A stretch of 64,000 bases of DNA from Pseudomonas reinekei. GTDB taxonomy: Bacteria; Pseudomonadota; Gammaproteobacteria; Pseudomonadales; Pseudomonadaceae. Numbering within the stretch: the stretch's first letter is position 1; each line of letters starts with the position of its first letter. The notes below the pieces were generated by a model. That model was not told the DNA's origin, searched no databases, and was given only the letters and a program-made list of their open reading frames with translations. The translations under genes were made by a program, and so were the position numbers. The stretch covers positions 97,680-161,679 of the forward strand of contig NZ_MSTQ01000014.1 in the NCBI RefSeq assembly GCF_001945365.1, written 5' to 3'. This document shows positions 41,432-49,336 of this stretch, one piece after another.

Positions 41432-42520
41432 ATGCAAGCCCAACGATTGATCATGAGCGTCGCCGCGTTGCTGGTGTTGGCCGGTTGCAGCAGCCAACGG
41501 ACCCAGGAACCACCGGTGCGCAAACCTGCCGAGGTCAAGGCGCAAATCGTGCGTTTGCTGCCGGCCAAAACGGTCGACCGTGAGGGGTGGGCCACGGATA
41601 TCTATGCCGCGTTCGCCGCGCAGAATATTGCACCGACCACGCAAAACCTGTGCGCCGTGCTGGCGGTGACCGAGCAGGAATCAACTTTCCAGGTCGACCC
41701 GACCGTGCCGGGGCTGGGCAAGATCGCCCGCGAGGAAATCGATCGCCGGGCGACCAAGGCACACATTCCCGGACTGCTGGTCAGCGGGGCTTTGCGGGTG
41801 AGTTCGCCCAATGGCAAAACCTACAGCGACCGGCTGAATGCAGCGCGCAGTGAGAAAGAACTGAGTGCGATCTTCGATGATTTCATCGGCATGGCCCCCA
41901 TGGGCCAGACCCTGTTCGCCGGTTTCAACCCGGTACACACCGGAGGGCCGATGCAGGTCAGCATCGACTTTGCCGAGCAACAGGCCAAGGGTTATCCCTA
42001 CCCGGTGGAGGGCTCGATTCGTCGTGAAGTCTTTACCCGCCGCGGCGGCATGTATTTCGGCATCGCCCATTTGCTGGGTTACCCGGTGAGTTACGAACAG
42101 CCGCTGTATCGCTTTGCCGATTTCAATGCCGGCTGGTACGCCAGCCGCAATGCCGCGTTCCAGAACGCCGTCAGTAGTGCCTCGGGCATCCCGCTGGCGC
42201 TGGATGGCGACCTGGTCCGCTACGGCTCGATCATGCCCGGCAGTACGGAGATGGCGGTGCGCACCCTTGGCAAGCAGTTGGGTATGCGCAATCCGACGAT
42301 CAGGGACCAACTGGAGGAGGGCAGCAGCCTGGAGTTCGAGAACAGCGAGCTCTATCAGCGGGTCTTTGCTTTGGCCGAACAGGCCGAAGGGCGAGCGCTG
42401 CCCCGTGCGGTGTTGCCGGGGATTGTCCTGCAAAGCCCGAAAATCACTCGAAAACTCACCACGGCGTGGTTCGCCAAACGGGTTGATGAGCGATATCAGC
42501 GTTGCATGGCGCGTCATTGA
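41432..42520 (+). CDS. DUF1615 lipoprotein
   Basis: A 362-residue lipoprotein. The lipobox LAGC places the lipidated Cys at residue 19, after a short hydrophobic stretch. The rest is the DUF1615 family pattern: LCAVLAVTEQESTFQVDP, GPMQVSIDFAEQQAKGYPYP, RRGGMYFGIAHLLGYPVSY and FNAGWYASRNAAFQNA. The E in TEQESTFQ and the GPMQVS segment look like a lysozyme-type (SLT-like) fold, so a peptidoglycan role is possible but unproven. AGGAG precedes the ATG. It stands alone, followed by a terminator. Confidence 0.85.
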   Translation: MQAQRLIMSVAALLVLAGCSSQRTQEPPVRKPAEVKAQIVRLLPAKTVDREGWATDIYAAFAAQNIAPTTQNLCAVLAVTEQESTFQVDPTVPGLGKIAREEIDRRATKAHIPGLLVSGALRVSSPNGKTYSDRLNAARSEKELSAIFDDFIGMAPMGQTLFAGFNPVHTGGPMQVSIDFAEQQAKGYPYPVEGSIRREVFTRRGGMYFGIAHLLGYPVSYEQPLYRFADFNAGWYASRNAAFQNAVSSASGIPLALDGDLVRYGSIMPGSTEMAVRTLGKQLGMRNPTIRDQLEEGSSLEFENSELYQRVFALAEQAEGRALPRAVLPGIVLQSPKITRKLTTAWFAKRVDERYQRCMARH

Positions 42521-42541
42521 GCATGAAAAAACGCAGGCATG

Positions 42542-42572
42542 AAAAAGCCCGGCTGATCAGGCCGGGCTTTTT
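42542..42572. terminator. Bidirectional Rho-independent terminator
   Basis: AAAAAGCCCGGC, seven-base loop, GCCGGGCTTTTT. The A-tract and T-tract allow use from both sides, ending the DUF1615 gene and the leftward repeat-protein gene. Confidence 0.9.
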
Positions 42573-42599
42573 GCTGGGGACTGCGGTGGGGCGGTTCAG

Positions 42600-43040
42600 T
42601 TACGCAACGGTGTTGCCTTTCAGGCGGTCAGAGCCGTCAGCGGCAACGGTGTTGCCTTTCAGGCGGTCAGAGCCGTCAGCGGCAACGGTGTTGCCTTTCA
42701 GGCGGTCAGAGCCGTCAGCGGCAACGGTGTTGCCTTTCAGGCGGTCGGAGCCGTCAGCGGCAACGGTGTTGCCTTTCAGGCGGTCGGAGCCGTCAGCGGC
42801 AACGGTGTTGCCTTTCAGGCGGTCAGAACCATCGGCAGCGACGCGTTTTTCGATCAATCGATCCGAACCGCCTTCAGCCACACGATTCTGGATCAAACGA
42901 TCCGAACCCCCTTCAGCCACACGGCTTTCAATCAATCGGTCCGAGCCGCCTTCAGCGACTACGGGTTGAGCAGAGGTCGCGGCAAACGCGTTAACTGCGA
43001 AGATCGAGAATGCGATGCTGAGGAGGGTTTGGCGTTTCAT
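42600..43040 (-). CDS. Secreted protein of nine 13-residue repeats
   Basis: A 146-residue protein with a clear signal peptide (MKRQTLLSIAFSIFAVNAFA). After a short spacer it consists of nine 13-residue repeats: three of the form VAEGGSDRLI(E/Q)xR, then six of VAADGSDRLKGNT, ending in VA. No cysteine, no membrane segment after the signal. I chose the ATG at 43040, which starts the signal peptide; the frame upstream to 43094 is not credible. Similar short repeat proteins occur in other pseudomonads, sometimes under the misleading name phage infection protein (from memory). It lies 143 bases downstream of an ECF sigma/anti-sigma pair on the same strand and may belong to that unit. Function unknown. 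Confidence 0.8.
   Translation of the reverse strand: MKRQTLLSIAFSIFAVNAFAATSAQPVVAEGGSDRLIESRVAEGGSDRLIQNRVAEGGSDRLIEKRVAADGSDRLKGNTVAADGSDRLKGNTVAADGSDRLKGNTVAADGSDRLKGNTVAADGSDRLKGNTVAADGSDRLKGNTVA
42606..42839. repeat. Six tandem 39-base repeats inside the secreted repeat protein
   Basis: Units start at 42606, 42645, 42684, 42723, 42762 and 42801. The first five are identical except for one base (GTCAGAGCC in units 1-3, GTCGGAGCC in units 4-5). The sixth has a few silent or near-silent changes. Three diverged units follow at 42840-42956. The near identity of the promoter-distal units indicates recent expansion. Confidence 0.95.
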
Positions 43041-43183
43041 GATCGTGTGCTCCGGGGTGTTTGGTTGGTATGGAGCCAATGTTACGCCGCACAATTTTTA
43101 AGAGAACTTCATTGAAGTGATGTTGAACATCGACAGGATTGATGTTGCCAGCAACCTACCTGTGGTGGGATTGATGTTGCAAC

Positions 43184-43906
43184 TCAAAGCACCTTCACCG
43201 CGCGACCGATGAATTGAATCGGCCCGGTTGGCTTGCCGATAGGCGAGCCATTGGAGTTTTCCAGGGTCAGCTCAAACAGTTGGTTGGGCTCCAACGGCGG
43301 GAGTTTGTCCAACGGCACCGAAAGCGTTTGCCCCGGCTTCACCAGACCGAGGGACACCGGCCCTTGCCAGCCTTCGGCCTTGGTCCAGAACTCCAGTGCC
43401 TTGTCTGCCGGAACCTCGACGACACCCAGCGGGATCAGCTGGATTTCCCTGGGGTTGCTGGCCTGAATGACCCAGCCCGGCGCCTTGTCCTGCGGAGCGA
43501 CGAGCACCACCAGATACGTCGGTTTGACCGTGGTTTGCGTCAGCAGCATCGCGCCGAGCAATAAGCTTGCAGCCAGCCCGGCACCGGTAAGCCCTCGCCA
43601 CAGAGACAGGCGATTCCACCAGGTGGCCGGCGTGATCGTACGCGTTGTCGATGATGGGCGATTCAGGGCATTCACGCTGCGTTCGATGCGCTGCCACAGG
43701 TGCGCCGATGGGGTCTGTGGTTCCGCCAGTTTGGTCAGGCCCAGCAAACGGCGCTCCCAGTTGTCGACGGCGTTGCGCAGCGCGATATCGCTGCGCAGAC
43801 GTTGCTGAACTTCGGCTCGCTGTTCGGCGGACAGTGTTCCCAGCACGTACTCACTGGCCAGTTCATCGAGCGCTTCCGGGGTTTCGTCGGTCGGTCTGTT
43901 GATCAT
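43184..43906 (-). CDS. RskA-type anti-sigma factor
   Basis: A 240-residue membrane protein. The N-terminal cytoplasmic part has LASEYVLGTLSAEQRAEV, typical of the RskA anti-sigma N-terminus. One transmembrane helix lies at about 95-115 (GAGLAASLLLGAMLL). The periplasmic RskA domain contains ATYLVV-like strands, PGWVIQASNPREIQLIPLG and KALEFWTKAEGW. Its ATG overlaps the TGA of the sigma factor (ATGA), so sigma and anti-sigma are made together. Expected role: sequester the ECF sigma factor until an envelope signal leads to release or proteolysis. Confidence 0.9.
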   Translation of the reverse strand: MINRPTDETPEALDELASEYVLGTLSAEQRAEVQQRLRSDIALRNAVDNWERRLLGLTKLAEPQTPSAHLWQRIERSVNALNRPSSTTRTITPATWWNRLSLWRGLTGAGLAASLLLGAMLLTQTTVKPTYLVVLVAPQDKAPGWVIQASNPREIQLIPLGVVEVPADKALEFWTKAEGWQGPVSLGLVKPGQTLSVPLDKLPPLEPNQLFELTLENSNGSPIGKPTGPIQFIGRAVKVL

Positions 43907-44430
43907 CCCATGCACTCCCGCAATGCCGTCAGGCTCCGCTTGATCCACGCTTTGACGGTGCCCAGCGGGGTGCCGAGTTTGTGTGAGATCTGTGCGTGGG
44001 AATAGCCATCGACATAGGCGTGCACAATGCAAGTGCGCCGCGCCGGTTCGAGCTGTTCCAGGCACAAGTGGATGCGAGCCGAATATTCCTGGACATCAAA
44101 GGTGTCCTCGCTGTCCGGCAGGTCGACATCGCCTTGAATTTCGCGATGGTGATCACGCAGGTAATTGAGTGCCAGATGCCGGGTCACGCTGAACATCCAG
44201 CCCCGGGCCGAACCCCGCGCCGGGTCAAAACGCCCGGCGCCGGTCCAGATCTTCAGAAATGCATCGTGGACGATGTCCTCGGCCAGCGCCGTATCCCGCA
44301 CCAGACGCTTGGCCACCCCCAACAGCCGCGGGCTCTCCTGCACATACAACTCGCGCAGGGCCTGACGCTCGCCGCGAGCGCAGGCAGCCAAGTGGTGTTC
44401 GTAATCGAAAAGGGGTTCGGGCAAGGACAC
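43903..44430 (-). CDS. ECF RNA polymerase sigma factor (SigK-like)
   Basis: A 175-residue group-4 sigma factor. Region 2 is at about 25-90 (LAEDIVHDAFLKIWTGAGRFDP, RGWMFSVTRHLALNYLRD) and region 4 at about 120-170 (LEPARRTCIVHAYVDGYSHAQIS, GTPLGTVKAWIKRSLTALREC). The start codon is GTG with a weak upstream site. It is paired by a four-base overlap with an RskA-type anti-sigma gene, an arrangement of the ECF19/SigK-like group. Likely targets include neighbouring genes on the same strand (upstream DUF3455 gene or downstream repeat protein), but no promoter motif is evident. Confidence 0.92.
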   Translation of the reverse strand: MSLPEPLFDYEHHLAACARGERQALRELYVQESPRLLGVAKRLVRDTALAEDIVHDAFLKIWTGAGRFDPARGSARGWMFSVTRHLALNYLRDHHREIQGDVDLPDSEDTFDVQEYSARIHLCLEQLEPARRTCIVHAYVDGYSHAQISHKLGTPLGTVKAWIKRSLTALRECMG

Positions 44431-44488
44431 GGTTCTCGGCCGGCAGTGGATTGATTCGTCGAGTGCAATCTAGCAAACAATCGGCGTT

Positions 44489-44515
44489 CCTGTGGGCGCA
44501 CTTTGCTCCCACAGG
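44489..44515. repeat. Short REP-like hairpin
   Basis: CCTGTGGG (44489-44496) and CCCACAGG (44508-44515) with an 11-base loop, between the sigma factor gene and the upstream DUF3455 gene. Confidence 0.6.
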
Positions 44516-44538
44516 TTGATCACGTCAGATCCCGGGCC

Positions 44539-45060
44539 TTAACTGGCCGCCCAGAAAATATAATCCGCCTGATACTTCACCACTTCCTGCTTGCCCTTGT
44601 TGGCGGTCGTGCATTCGCTGCTTGGCGCGACACCGCCCTTGAGGGCGACCCGCTGGATGTAGCTGACGCCGCTCATGGCGCCTTTGCCTTCTGCCGGGTT
44701 GGCTTTGACCAATTGGTAAGGCAGGTTGCCAGGGCTCGATGGGGCTACGGCGAGTTGCGTGCCGGTGACTTTCGATCCGTCCTTGGCCTGCCAGGTGGCC
44801 GGTGGTCCGAAATAAGTGCCGACCTGCTTGCCGCTGCGATCATTGAGCACGGCCTTGGGGCCGACGAAGGTCCACTCGGTCTGGCCGGCCGCATTGGCTT
44901 TATCCCGGCATTCGTAGGTGATTTCGCCGACCCCGGTGGTCTCCATCGCCACCTTGTGTCCGTCCGGTACCTTGATGCTGTCGGGCAAGCCGGTCTGGGC
45001 GTAGACCGCAGGAACGGTGGCGAACAAACCGATAAGGCAAATAAGCTGTTTGGCGTTCAT
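44539..45060 (-). CDS. Secreted DUF3455 protein
   Basis: A 173-residue protein with a signal peptide (cut after VYA near 21). The remainder shows the DUF3455 pattern: GVGEITYECRDK, WTFVGPKAVLNDRSGKQVGTYFGPPATWQAKDGS in pieces, and the C-terminal YQADYIFWA. Two Cys (ECRDK and SSECTTANKG) may form a disulfide in the periplasm. CGGAGAG lies before the ATG at 45060. It is upstream of and collinear with the ECF sigma factor, separated by a hairpin. Function unknown. Confidence 0.8.
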   Translation of the reverse strand: MNAKQLICLIGLFATVPAVYAQTGLPDSIKVPDGHKVAMETTGVGEITYECRDKANAAGQTEWTFVGPKAVLNDRSGKQVGTYFGPPATWQAKDGSKVTGTQLAVAPSSPGNLPYQLVKANPAEGKGAMSGVSYIQRVALKGGVAPSSECTTANKGKQEVVKYQADYIFWAAS

Positions 45061-45211
45061 CAATAGCTCTCCGAAAGTGGGTAATGCACTGGGCAGCAAC
45101 AGGGGCTGCTACAGGTACTACCCTTGGCAAGGCATTCTGGATGCAGTGCATCGAAGAAATTTTTCAGCGCGGCGAGAGTCAGCTGCTGGAGAGCATCCCA
45201 AGGAGGTGTGT

Positions 45212-45835
45212 ATGTATCAGCTCTATGGTCACCAGAACTCGGGCGCGGCAGCGGTCGAGGCCGCGCTGGAGCTGTGTGAGATTCCTTATCGTTTCATTGA
45301 TGTCGAGTCGTCTGCGGAGGCCGCGCGGGCGTTGGAGAAACTCAATCCGCTCAAGCAGATTCCGACACTGCAACTGCCCGACGGCAGCATCCTGACCGAG
45401 AGTGCGGCGATCCTGATTCATCTGGCGCTGACGTTTCCCTCGTCGAAGCTGTTGCCGGATAACCCCGCCGACCGCGATCAGGCCATTCGCGGTCTGGCCT
45501 TTATTGTCAGCAATTGTTACTCGGCAATCGGCATCATCGATTACCCGGAACGCTGGCTGGCCACGACCGATGAGGCGTCGCGGCAAAACCTGATAGCCGG
45601 TACCCGTGCGCGACTGCACTGGAGTTGGGAAGTGTTTGCCGATCAGTTCTCGGGGGAGCTTTATCTGGGCGAGGAAACGCCCGGCGCGCTGGACGTGCTG
45701 GCGGCGGTGATCACTCAGTGGTCGGGGAGCCGGGAGCATCTACGCCGCACGCGACCCGGTTTTTATGCCTGGCTGGAGCGGATTGACCGGCATCCGACCT
45801 TGGCGCCGGTGTTTGCCCGTCATTGGCCCGCCTGA
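45212..45835 (+). CDS. Glutathione S-transferase family protein
   Basis: A 207-residue GST-like protein. Thioredoxin-fold half: YQLYGHQNSGAAAVEAAL, NPLKQIPTLQLPDGS and LTESAAILIHLA (cis-Pro and gamma-Glu-binding region). Helical half: LYLGEETPGALDVLAAVITQW and AWLERIDRHPTLAPVF. AAGGAGGTG precedes the ATG at 45212 by four bases, a near-ideal site, so the longer frame back to 45017 is not used. It is divergent from the DUF3455 gene and followed by a strong hairpin. Substrate unknown. Confidence 0.85.
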   Translation: MYQLYGHQNSGAAAVEAALELCEIPYRFIDVESSAEAARALEKLNPLKQIPTLQLPDGSILTESAAILIHLALTFPSSKLLPDNPADRDQAIRGLAFIVSNCYSAIGIIDYPERWLATTDEASRQNLIAGTRARLHWSWEVFADQFSGELYLGEETPGALDVLAAVITQWSGSREHLRRTRPGFYAWLERIDRHPTLAPVFARHWPA

Positions 45836-45840
45836 ACAAC

Positions 45841-45882
45841 AACCCCTTGCAGGAGCGAACCTGCTCGCTCCTGCAAGGGGTT
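45841..45882. terminator. Perfect 18-base-pair hairpin between convergent genes
   Basis: AACCCCTTGCAGGAGCGA (45841-45858) pairs exactly with the complement at 45865-45882 around a six-base loop. It begins five bases after the GST stop and ends 13 bases before the CBS gene's stop. It lacks a T-run, so it may be a REP-type element acting as a two-way transcription barrier. Confidence 0.65.
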
Positions 45883-45895
45883 GCGGTGGGGGGCG

Positions 45896-46336
45896 CTATT
45901 CGCCGCGAATATACTGCTCCAACTGCCGGATCAGTTCAGCCTGCTCAGCGATGGCTTCCTTGACCAGGTCGCCAATCGACAGCAAACCGATCAGCCGGCC
46001 GTTTTCCACCACGGGCAAATGACGCAGACGTTTTTCGGACATGATGCCCAGGCAGGTATCGACCGTCTGGTGCGTGTCCACGGTGATCACCGGCGACACC
46101 ATGATGTCGCGCACCGGCGTACCCACCGAAGAACGGCCATGCAGCACCAGTTTGCGCGCGTAATCACGTTCACTGATGATGCCCAGCACTTCATCGTTCT
46201 CCACCACCAGCAAGGCGCCGACATTCTTCTCGGCCATCTTCATCAGCGCTTCCAGCACCATGTGATCCGGTTTGATCTGGTGCACTTCCTGATTTTTCTG
46301 ATCTTTCAACTTGAGCAGTTGCGCGACGGTTTTCAT
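45896..46336 (-). CDS. Two-CBS-domain protein
   Basis: A 146-residue soluble protein made of two CBS domains. The first (about 14-75) has VLEALMKMAEKNVGALLVVENDEVLGIISERDYAR in pieces; the second (about 80-135) has TVDTCLGIMSEKRLRHLPVVENGRLIGLLSIGDLVK in pieces. CBS pairs bind adenosyl ligands (AMP, ATP, SAM) and usually regulate a partner. I chose the ATG at 46336, with GGGAAA upstream, over a longer frame. It stands alone and divergent from polB. The partner is unknown. Confidence 0.9.
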   Translation of the reverse strand: MKTVAQLLKLKDQKNQEVHQIKPDHMVLEALMKMAEKNVGALLVVENDEVLGIISERDYARKLVLHGRSSVGTPVRDIMVSPVITVDTHQTVDTCLGIMSEKRLRHLPVVENGRLIGLLSIGDLVKEAIAEQAELIRQLEQYIRGE

Positions 46337-46510
46337 GGCGGTTTCCCGGGTGTTGTCGTTGTCCTTGAAGAATCGTAGACACAAGCGTTCAGGGCAAGGG
46401 CGAAAACGGCAGATAACCCTCAAAAAACGTCATTTGCCGGTTTTTCTTTGCAAACCTCAAGAGGCGATGACGCGTAGAATTGCCCCCCTGAATCAACTCC
46501 GAGGTTTGCA

Positions 46511-48874
46511 GTGGTGGATTTACCCCAGGGCTTCGTCCTGACCCGGCATTGGCGCGATACCCCGGCGGGTACGGAAGTCGAGTTCTGGCTGGCGACTGAC
46601 AGCGGTCCCCGGCGCATCCGCCTGCCGCATCAGCCGTCGGTGGCGTTTTTGCCGGCCAGTCAGCACGAGCAGGCCGAAGCGCTGCTGCACGACGAAAAAA
46701 ACGTCGAACTCAAACCGCTGTCCCTGCTGGATTTCGAGCACCGCCCGGTGCTCGGCCTGTATTGCCGCCAGCACGGGCAGTTGATGCGCCTCGAAACCGC
46801 GTTGCGCCGGGCGGACGTCGAAGTCTACGAAGCCGACGTGCGCCCGCCGGAACGCTACATGATGGAGCGCTTCATCACCGCGCCCGTACGCTTTGGCGGT
46901 ACGCCGGGCGAGGGTGGCCTGCTGCTCGATGCGCAGATGAAGCCCGATCCTGACTATCGACCCAGCTTGAAACTGGTGTCGCTGGACATCGAAACCACTG
47001 CTCAGGGCGATTTGTACTCCATCGCCCTGGAAGGCTGTGGCGAGCGTCAGGTGTACATGCTCGGCCCGCCCAACGGCGACGACAGCGCGGTGGACTTCCA
47101 GCTCGAATATTGCGAGTCACGCACGCTGCTGCTGAAAAAGCTCAACGACTGGTTCGCCCGACATGACCCCGATGCGATCATCGGCTGGAACGTCGTGCAG
47201 TTCGACATGCGGGTGCTGCACGAACACGCCCGACGCCTGGGCGTACCGCTCAAGCTGGGGCGTGGCGGCGAGGACATGCAATGGCGCGAACACGGCAGCG
47301 GCAATCATTACTTCGCGTCCGCTGCCGGGCGACTGATCATCGATGGCATCGAAGCCCTGCGTTCGGCGACCTGGAGCTTCCCCTCGTTCAGCCTGGAAAA
47401 CGTCGCGCAAACCCTGCTCGGCGAAGGCAAGGCCATCGACACCCCGTACCAGCGCATGGACGAGATCAATCGCATGTTCGCCGAGGACAAACCGGCGCTG
47501 GCCAAATACAACCTCAAGGACTGCGAGCTGGTCACGCGGATTTTCGCCAAGACCGAGTTGCTGACTTTCCTGTTGGAACGGGCCAGCGTCACCGGCTTGC
47601 CGGTCGATCGTATGGGCGGATCGGTGGCAGCGTTCACCCATCTCTACATGCCGTTGATGCACCGTCAGGGCTTTGTCGCGCCAAACCTCGGTGCTAAACC
47701 GCCACAGGCCAGCCCTGGCGGGTTTGTCATGGATTCACAGCCGGGGCTCTACGAGTCAGTGTTGGTGTTCGATTACAAGAGCCTTTACCCGTCGATCATT
47801 CGCACGTTCCTGATTGACCCGGTGGGGCTGATCGAAGGCCTCAAGCACCCCGACGACGTCGACTCGGTGCCGGGCTTTCGCGGTGCGCGTTTTTCCCGTA
47901 CCCGTCATTGCTTGCCGTCCATCGTCGCGCGGGTAGCCGAAGGCCGGGAAACCGCCAAGCGCGAACACAATGCGCCGCTGTCCCAAGCGCTGAAAATCAT
48001 CATGAACGCGTTCTATGGCGTGCTCGGTTCCAGCGGTTGCCGCTTCTTCGATACGCGCCTGGCGTCTTCCATCACCTTGCGCGGCCACGAAATCATGCTG
48101 CGCACCCGCCAGTTGATCGAAGCCCAGGGGCATACGGTGATTTATGGCGACACCGACTCGACCTTCGTCTGGCTGCGCCGAGCCCACGGCCAGCAGGAAG
48201 CCGCGCAGATCGGGCGTGCGTTGGTCGATCACGTCAATCAATGGTGGCGTGAGCACGTGCGGCAGGAGTACGGGCTGGAGAGCGCGCTTGAGTTGCAGTT
48301 CGAAACCCACTACAAGCGCTTCCTGATGCCGACCATTCGCGGGGCGGAGGAGGGCAGCAAGAAGCGTTACGCGGGTCTGGTCACCCGCGCCGACGGCACC
48401 GACGAGATGGTCTACAAAGGCCTGGAAACCGTGCGCACCGACTGGTCGCTGCTGGCCCGGCAGTTCCAGCAAGAGCTGTATTCAATGATTTTCCACCGCA
48501 AGCCGTATCAGGAGTACGTACGCGATTACGTGCGCAAAACCCTGGCCGGTGAATTCGATGATCGCCTGATCTACCGCAAACGCCTGCGCCGGACCCTCGA
48601 CGACTACCAGCGCAACGTGCCGCCGCATGTGCGGGCGGCGCGCATTGCCGACGATTACAACGACCAGCAGGGTCGCCCGCGGCAATACCAGAACGGTGGC
48701 TGGATCAGCTACGTGATCACCGTTGCCGGCCCCGAGCCGTTGGAGATCCGCAGCGCACCGATCGATTACGATCACTACGTCAGCAAGCAACTGCAACCGG
48801 TGGCGGACGCGATCCTGCCGTTTGTCGACGATGACTTCTCAACCCTGATTGGGGGGCAACTGGGCCTGTTTTGA
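46511..48874 (+). CDS. polB: DNA polymerase II (family B)
   Basis: A 787-residue family-B DNA polymerase. The 3'-5' exonuclease motifs are SLDIETT (near 157), GWNVVQFDM (Exo II) and YNLKDCELV (Exo III). Polymerase motifs are DYKSLYPSI (motif A, near 420), NAFYGVLGSSG (motif B) and YGDTDST (motif C, near 546), followed by KKRYAG. Length is close to E. coli PolB (783). The start is GTG, with GAGG about seven bases before it. Known role: translesion and replication-restart synthesis; SOS-induced in E. coli. I see no LexA box upstream. Its end overlaps the convergent DUF1810 gene by 36 bases. Confidence 0.95.
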   Translation: MVDLPQGFVLTRHWRDTPAGTEVEFWLATDSGPRRIRLPHQPSVAFLPASQHEQAEALLHDEKNVELKPLSLLDFEHRPVLGLYCRQHGQLMRLETALRRADVEVYEADVRPPERYMMERFITAPVRFGGTPGEGGLLLDAQMKPDPDYRPSLKLVSLDIETTAQGDLYSIALEGCGERQVYMLGPPNGDDSAVDFQLEYCESRTLLLKKLNDWFARHDPDAIIGWNVVQFDMRVLHEHARRLGVPLKLGRGGEDMQWREHGSGNHYFASAAGRLIIDGIEALRSATWSFPSFSLENVAQTLLGEGKAIDTPYQRMDEINRMFAEDKPALAKYNLKDCELVTRIFAKTELLTFLLERASVTGLPVDRMGGSVAAFTHLYMPLMHRQGFVAPNLGAKPPQASPGGFVMDSQPGLYESVLVFDYKSLYPSIIRTFLIDPVGLIEGLKHPDDVDSVPGFRGARFSRTRHCLPSIVARVAEGRETAKREHNAPLSQALKIIMNAFYGVLGSSGCRFFDTRLASSITLRGHEIMLRTRQLIEAQGHTVIYGDTDSTFVWLRRAHGQQEAAQIGRALVDHVNQWWREHVRQEYGLESALELQFETHYKRFLMPTIRGAEEGSKKRYAGLVTRADGTDEMVYKGLETVRTDWSLLARQFQQELYSMIFHRKPYQEYVRDYVRKTLAGEFDDRLIYRKRLRRTLDDYQRNVPPHVRAARIADDYNDQQGRPRQYQNGGWISYVITVAGPEPLEIRSAPIDYDHYVSKQLQPVADAILPFVDDDFSTLIGGQLGLF

Positions 48875-49309
48875 GTCCATCAACGACAGGGTCCAGTCAT
48901 CCAGAATGCCGTGGAAGTATTGGTTCAAGGCCTGGTGAAACGGGCTGCCATCGGCGCAGACCTGGGCGAACAGGGTCATTGATGAGTGGAACTTCAAGTC
49001 GTCGGGGTGGCCGAAAATCGCTGCCACCGAGCGCTGCTGGATGTTCAGCACTTCCTGGGTGCAGATGCGCAGCCGGGCACCCAACAACGGGTGCTCAAGG
49101 TAAGCCTGCGCTTCTTCCCGGGAGCGGATCGCGAAGTGTCGGGACATTTCACTGCCGCCCAGCCCGGCGAACTGCGGAAAGACGAACCACATCCAGTGAC
49201 TGCGTTTGTGGCCGGCACTCAGTTCGGCCTGAACCCGGTCGAACACCGGGTCTTGCGCCTGGATAAAGCGCTGCAGGTTGAAATCGTCCGGCTGATCGGT
49301 GCTTCTCAT
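48839..49309 (-). CDS. DUF1810 family protein
   Basis: A 156-residue soluble protein with the DUF1810 pattern: FNLQRFIQAQDPVFDRVQAEL, SHWMWFVFPQFAGLGGSEMSRHFAI in pieces, AYLEHPLLGARLR and DDLKFHSSMTLFAQV. Function unknown. Its last 36 bases overlap the 3' end of polB on the other strand, so the two transcripts converge and overlap. It is the last of two leftward genes here; the next upstream on the same strand is the aldo/keto reductase. Confidence 0.85.
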   Translation of the reverse strand: MRSTDQPDDFNLQRFIQAQDPVFDRVQAELSAGHKRSHWMWFVFPQFAGLGGSEMSRHFAIRSREEAQAYLEHPLLGARLRICTQEVLNIQQRSVAAIFGHPDDLKFHSSMTLFAQVCADGSPFHQALNQYFHGILDDWTLSLMDSKQAQLPPNQG

Positions 49310-49336
49310 ACAGAAGCCCTCTGACTGCGCGTTGGC

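Noticed and set aside
42600..42956. Possible CRISPR array at the 39-base repeats
   Set aside because: The repeats are contiguous with no unique spacers and remain in frame as a protein with a signal peptide.
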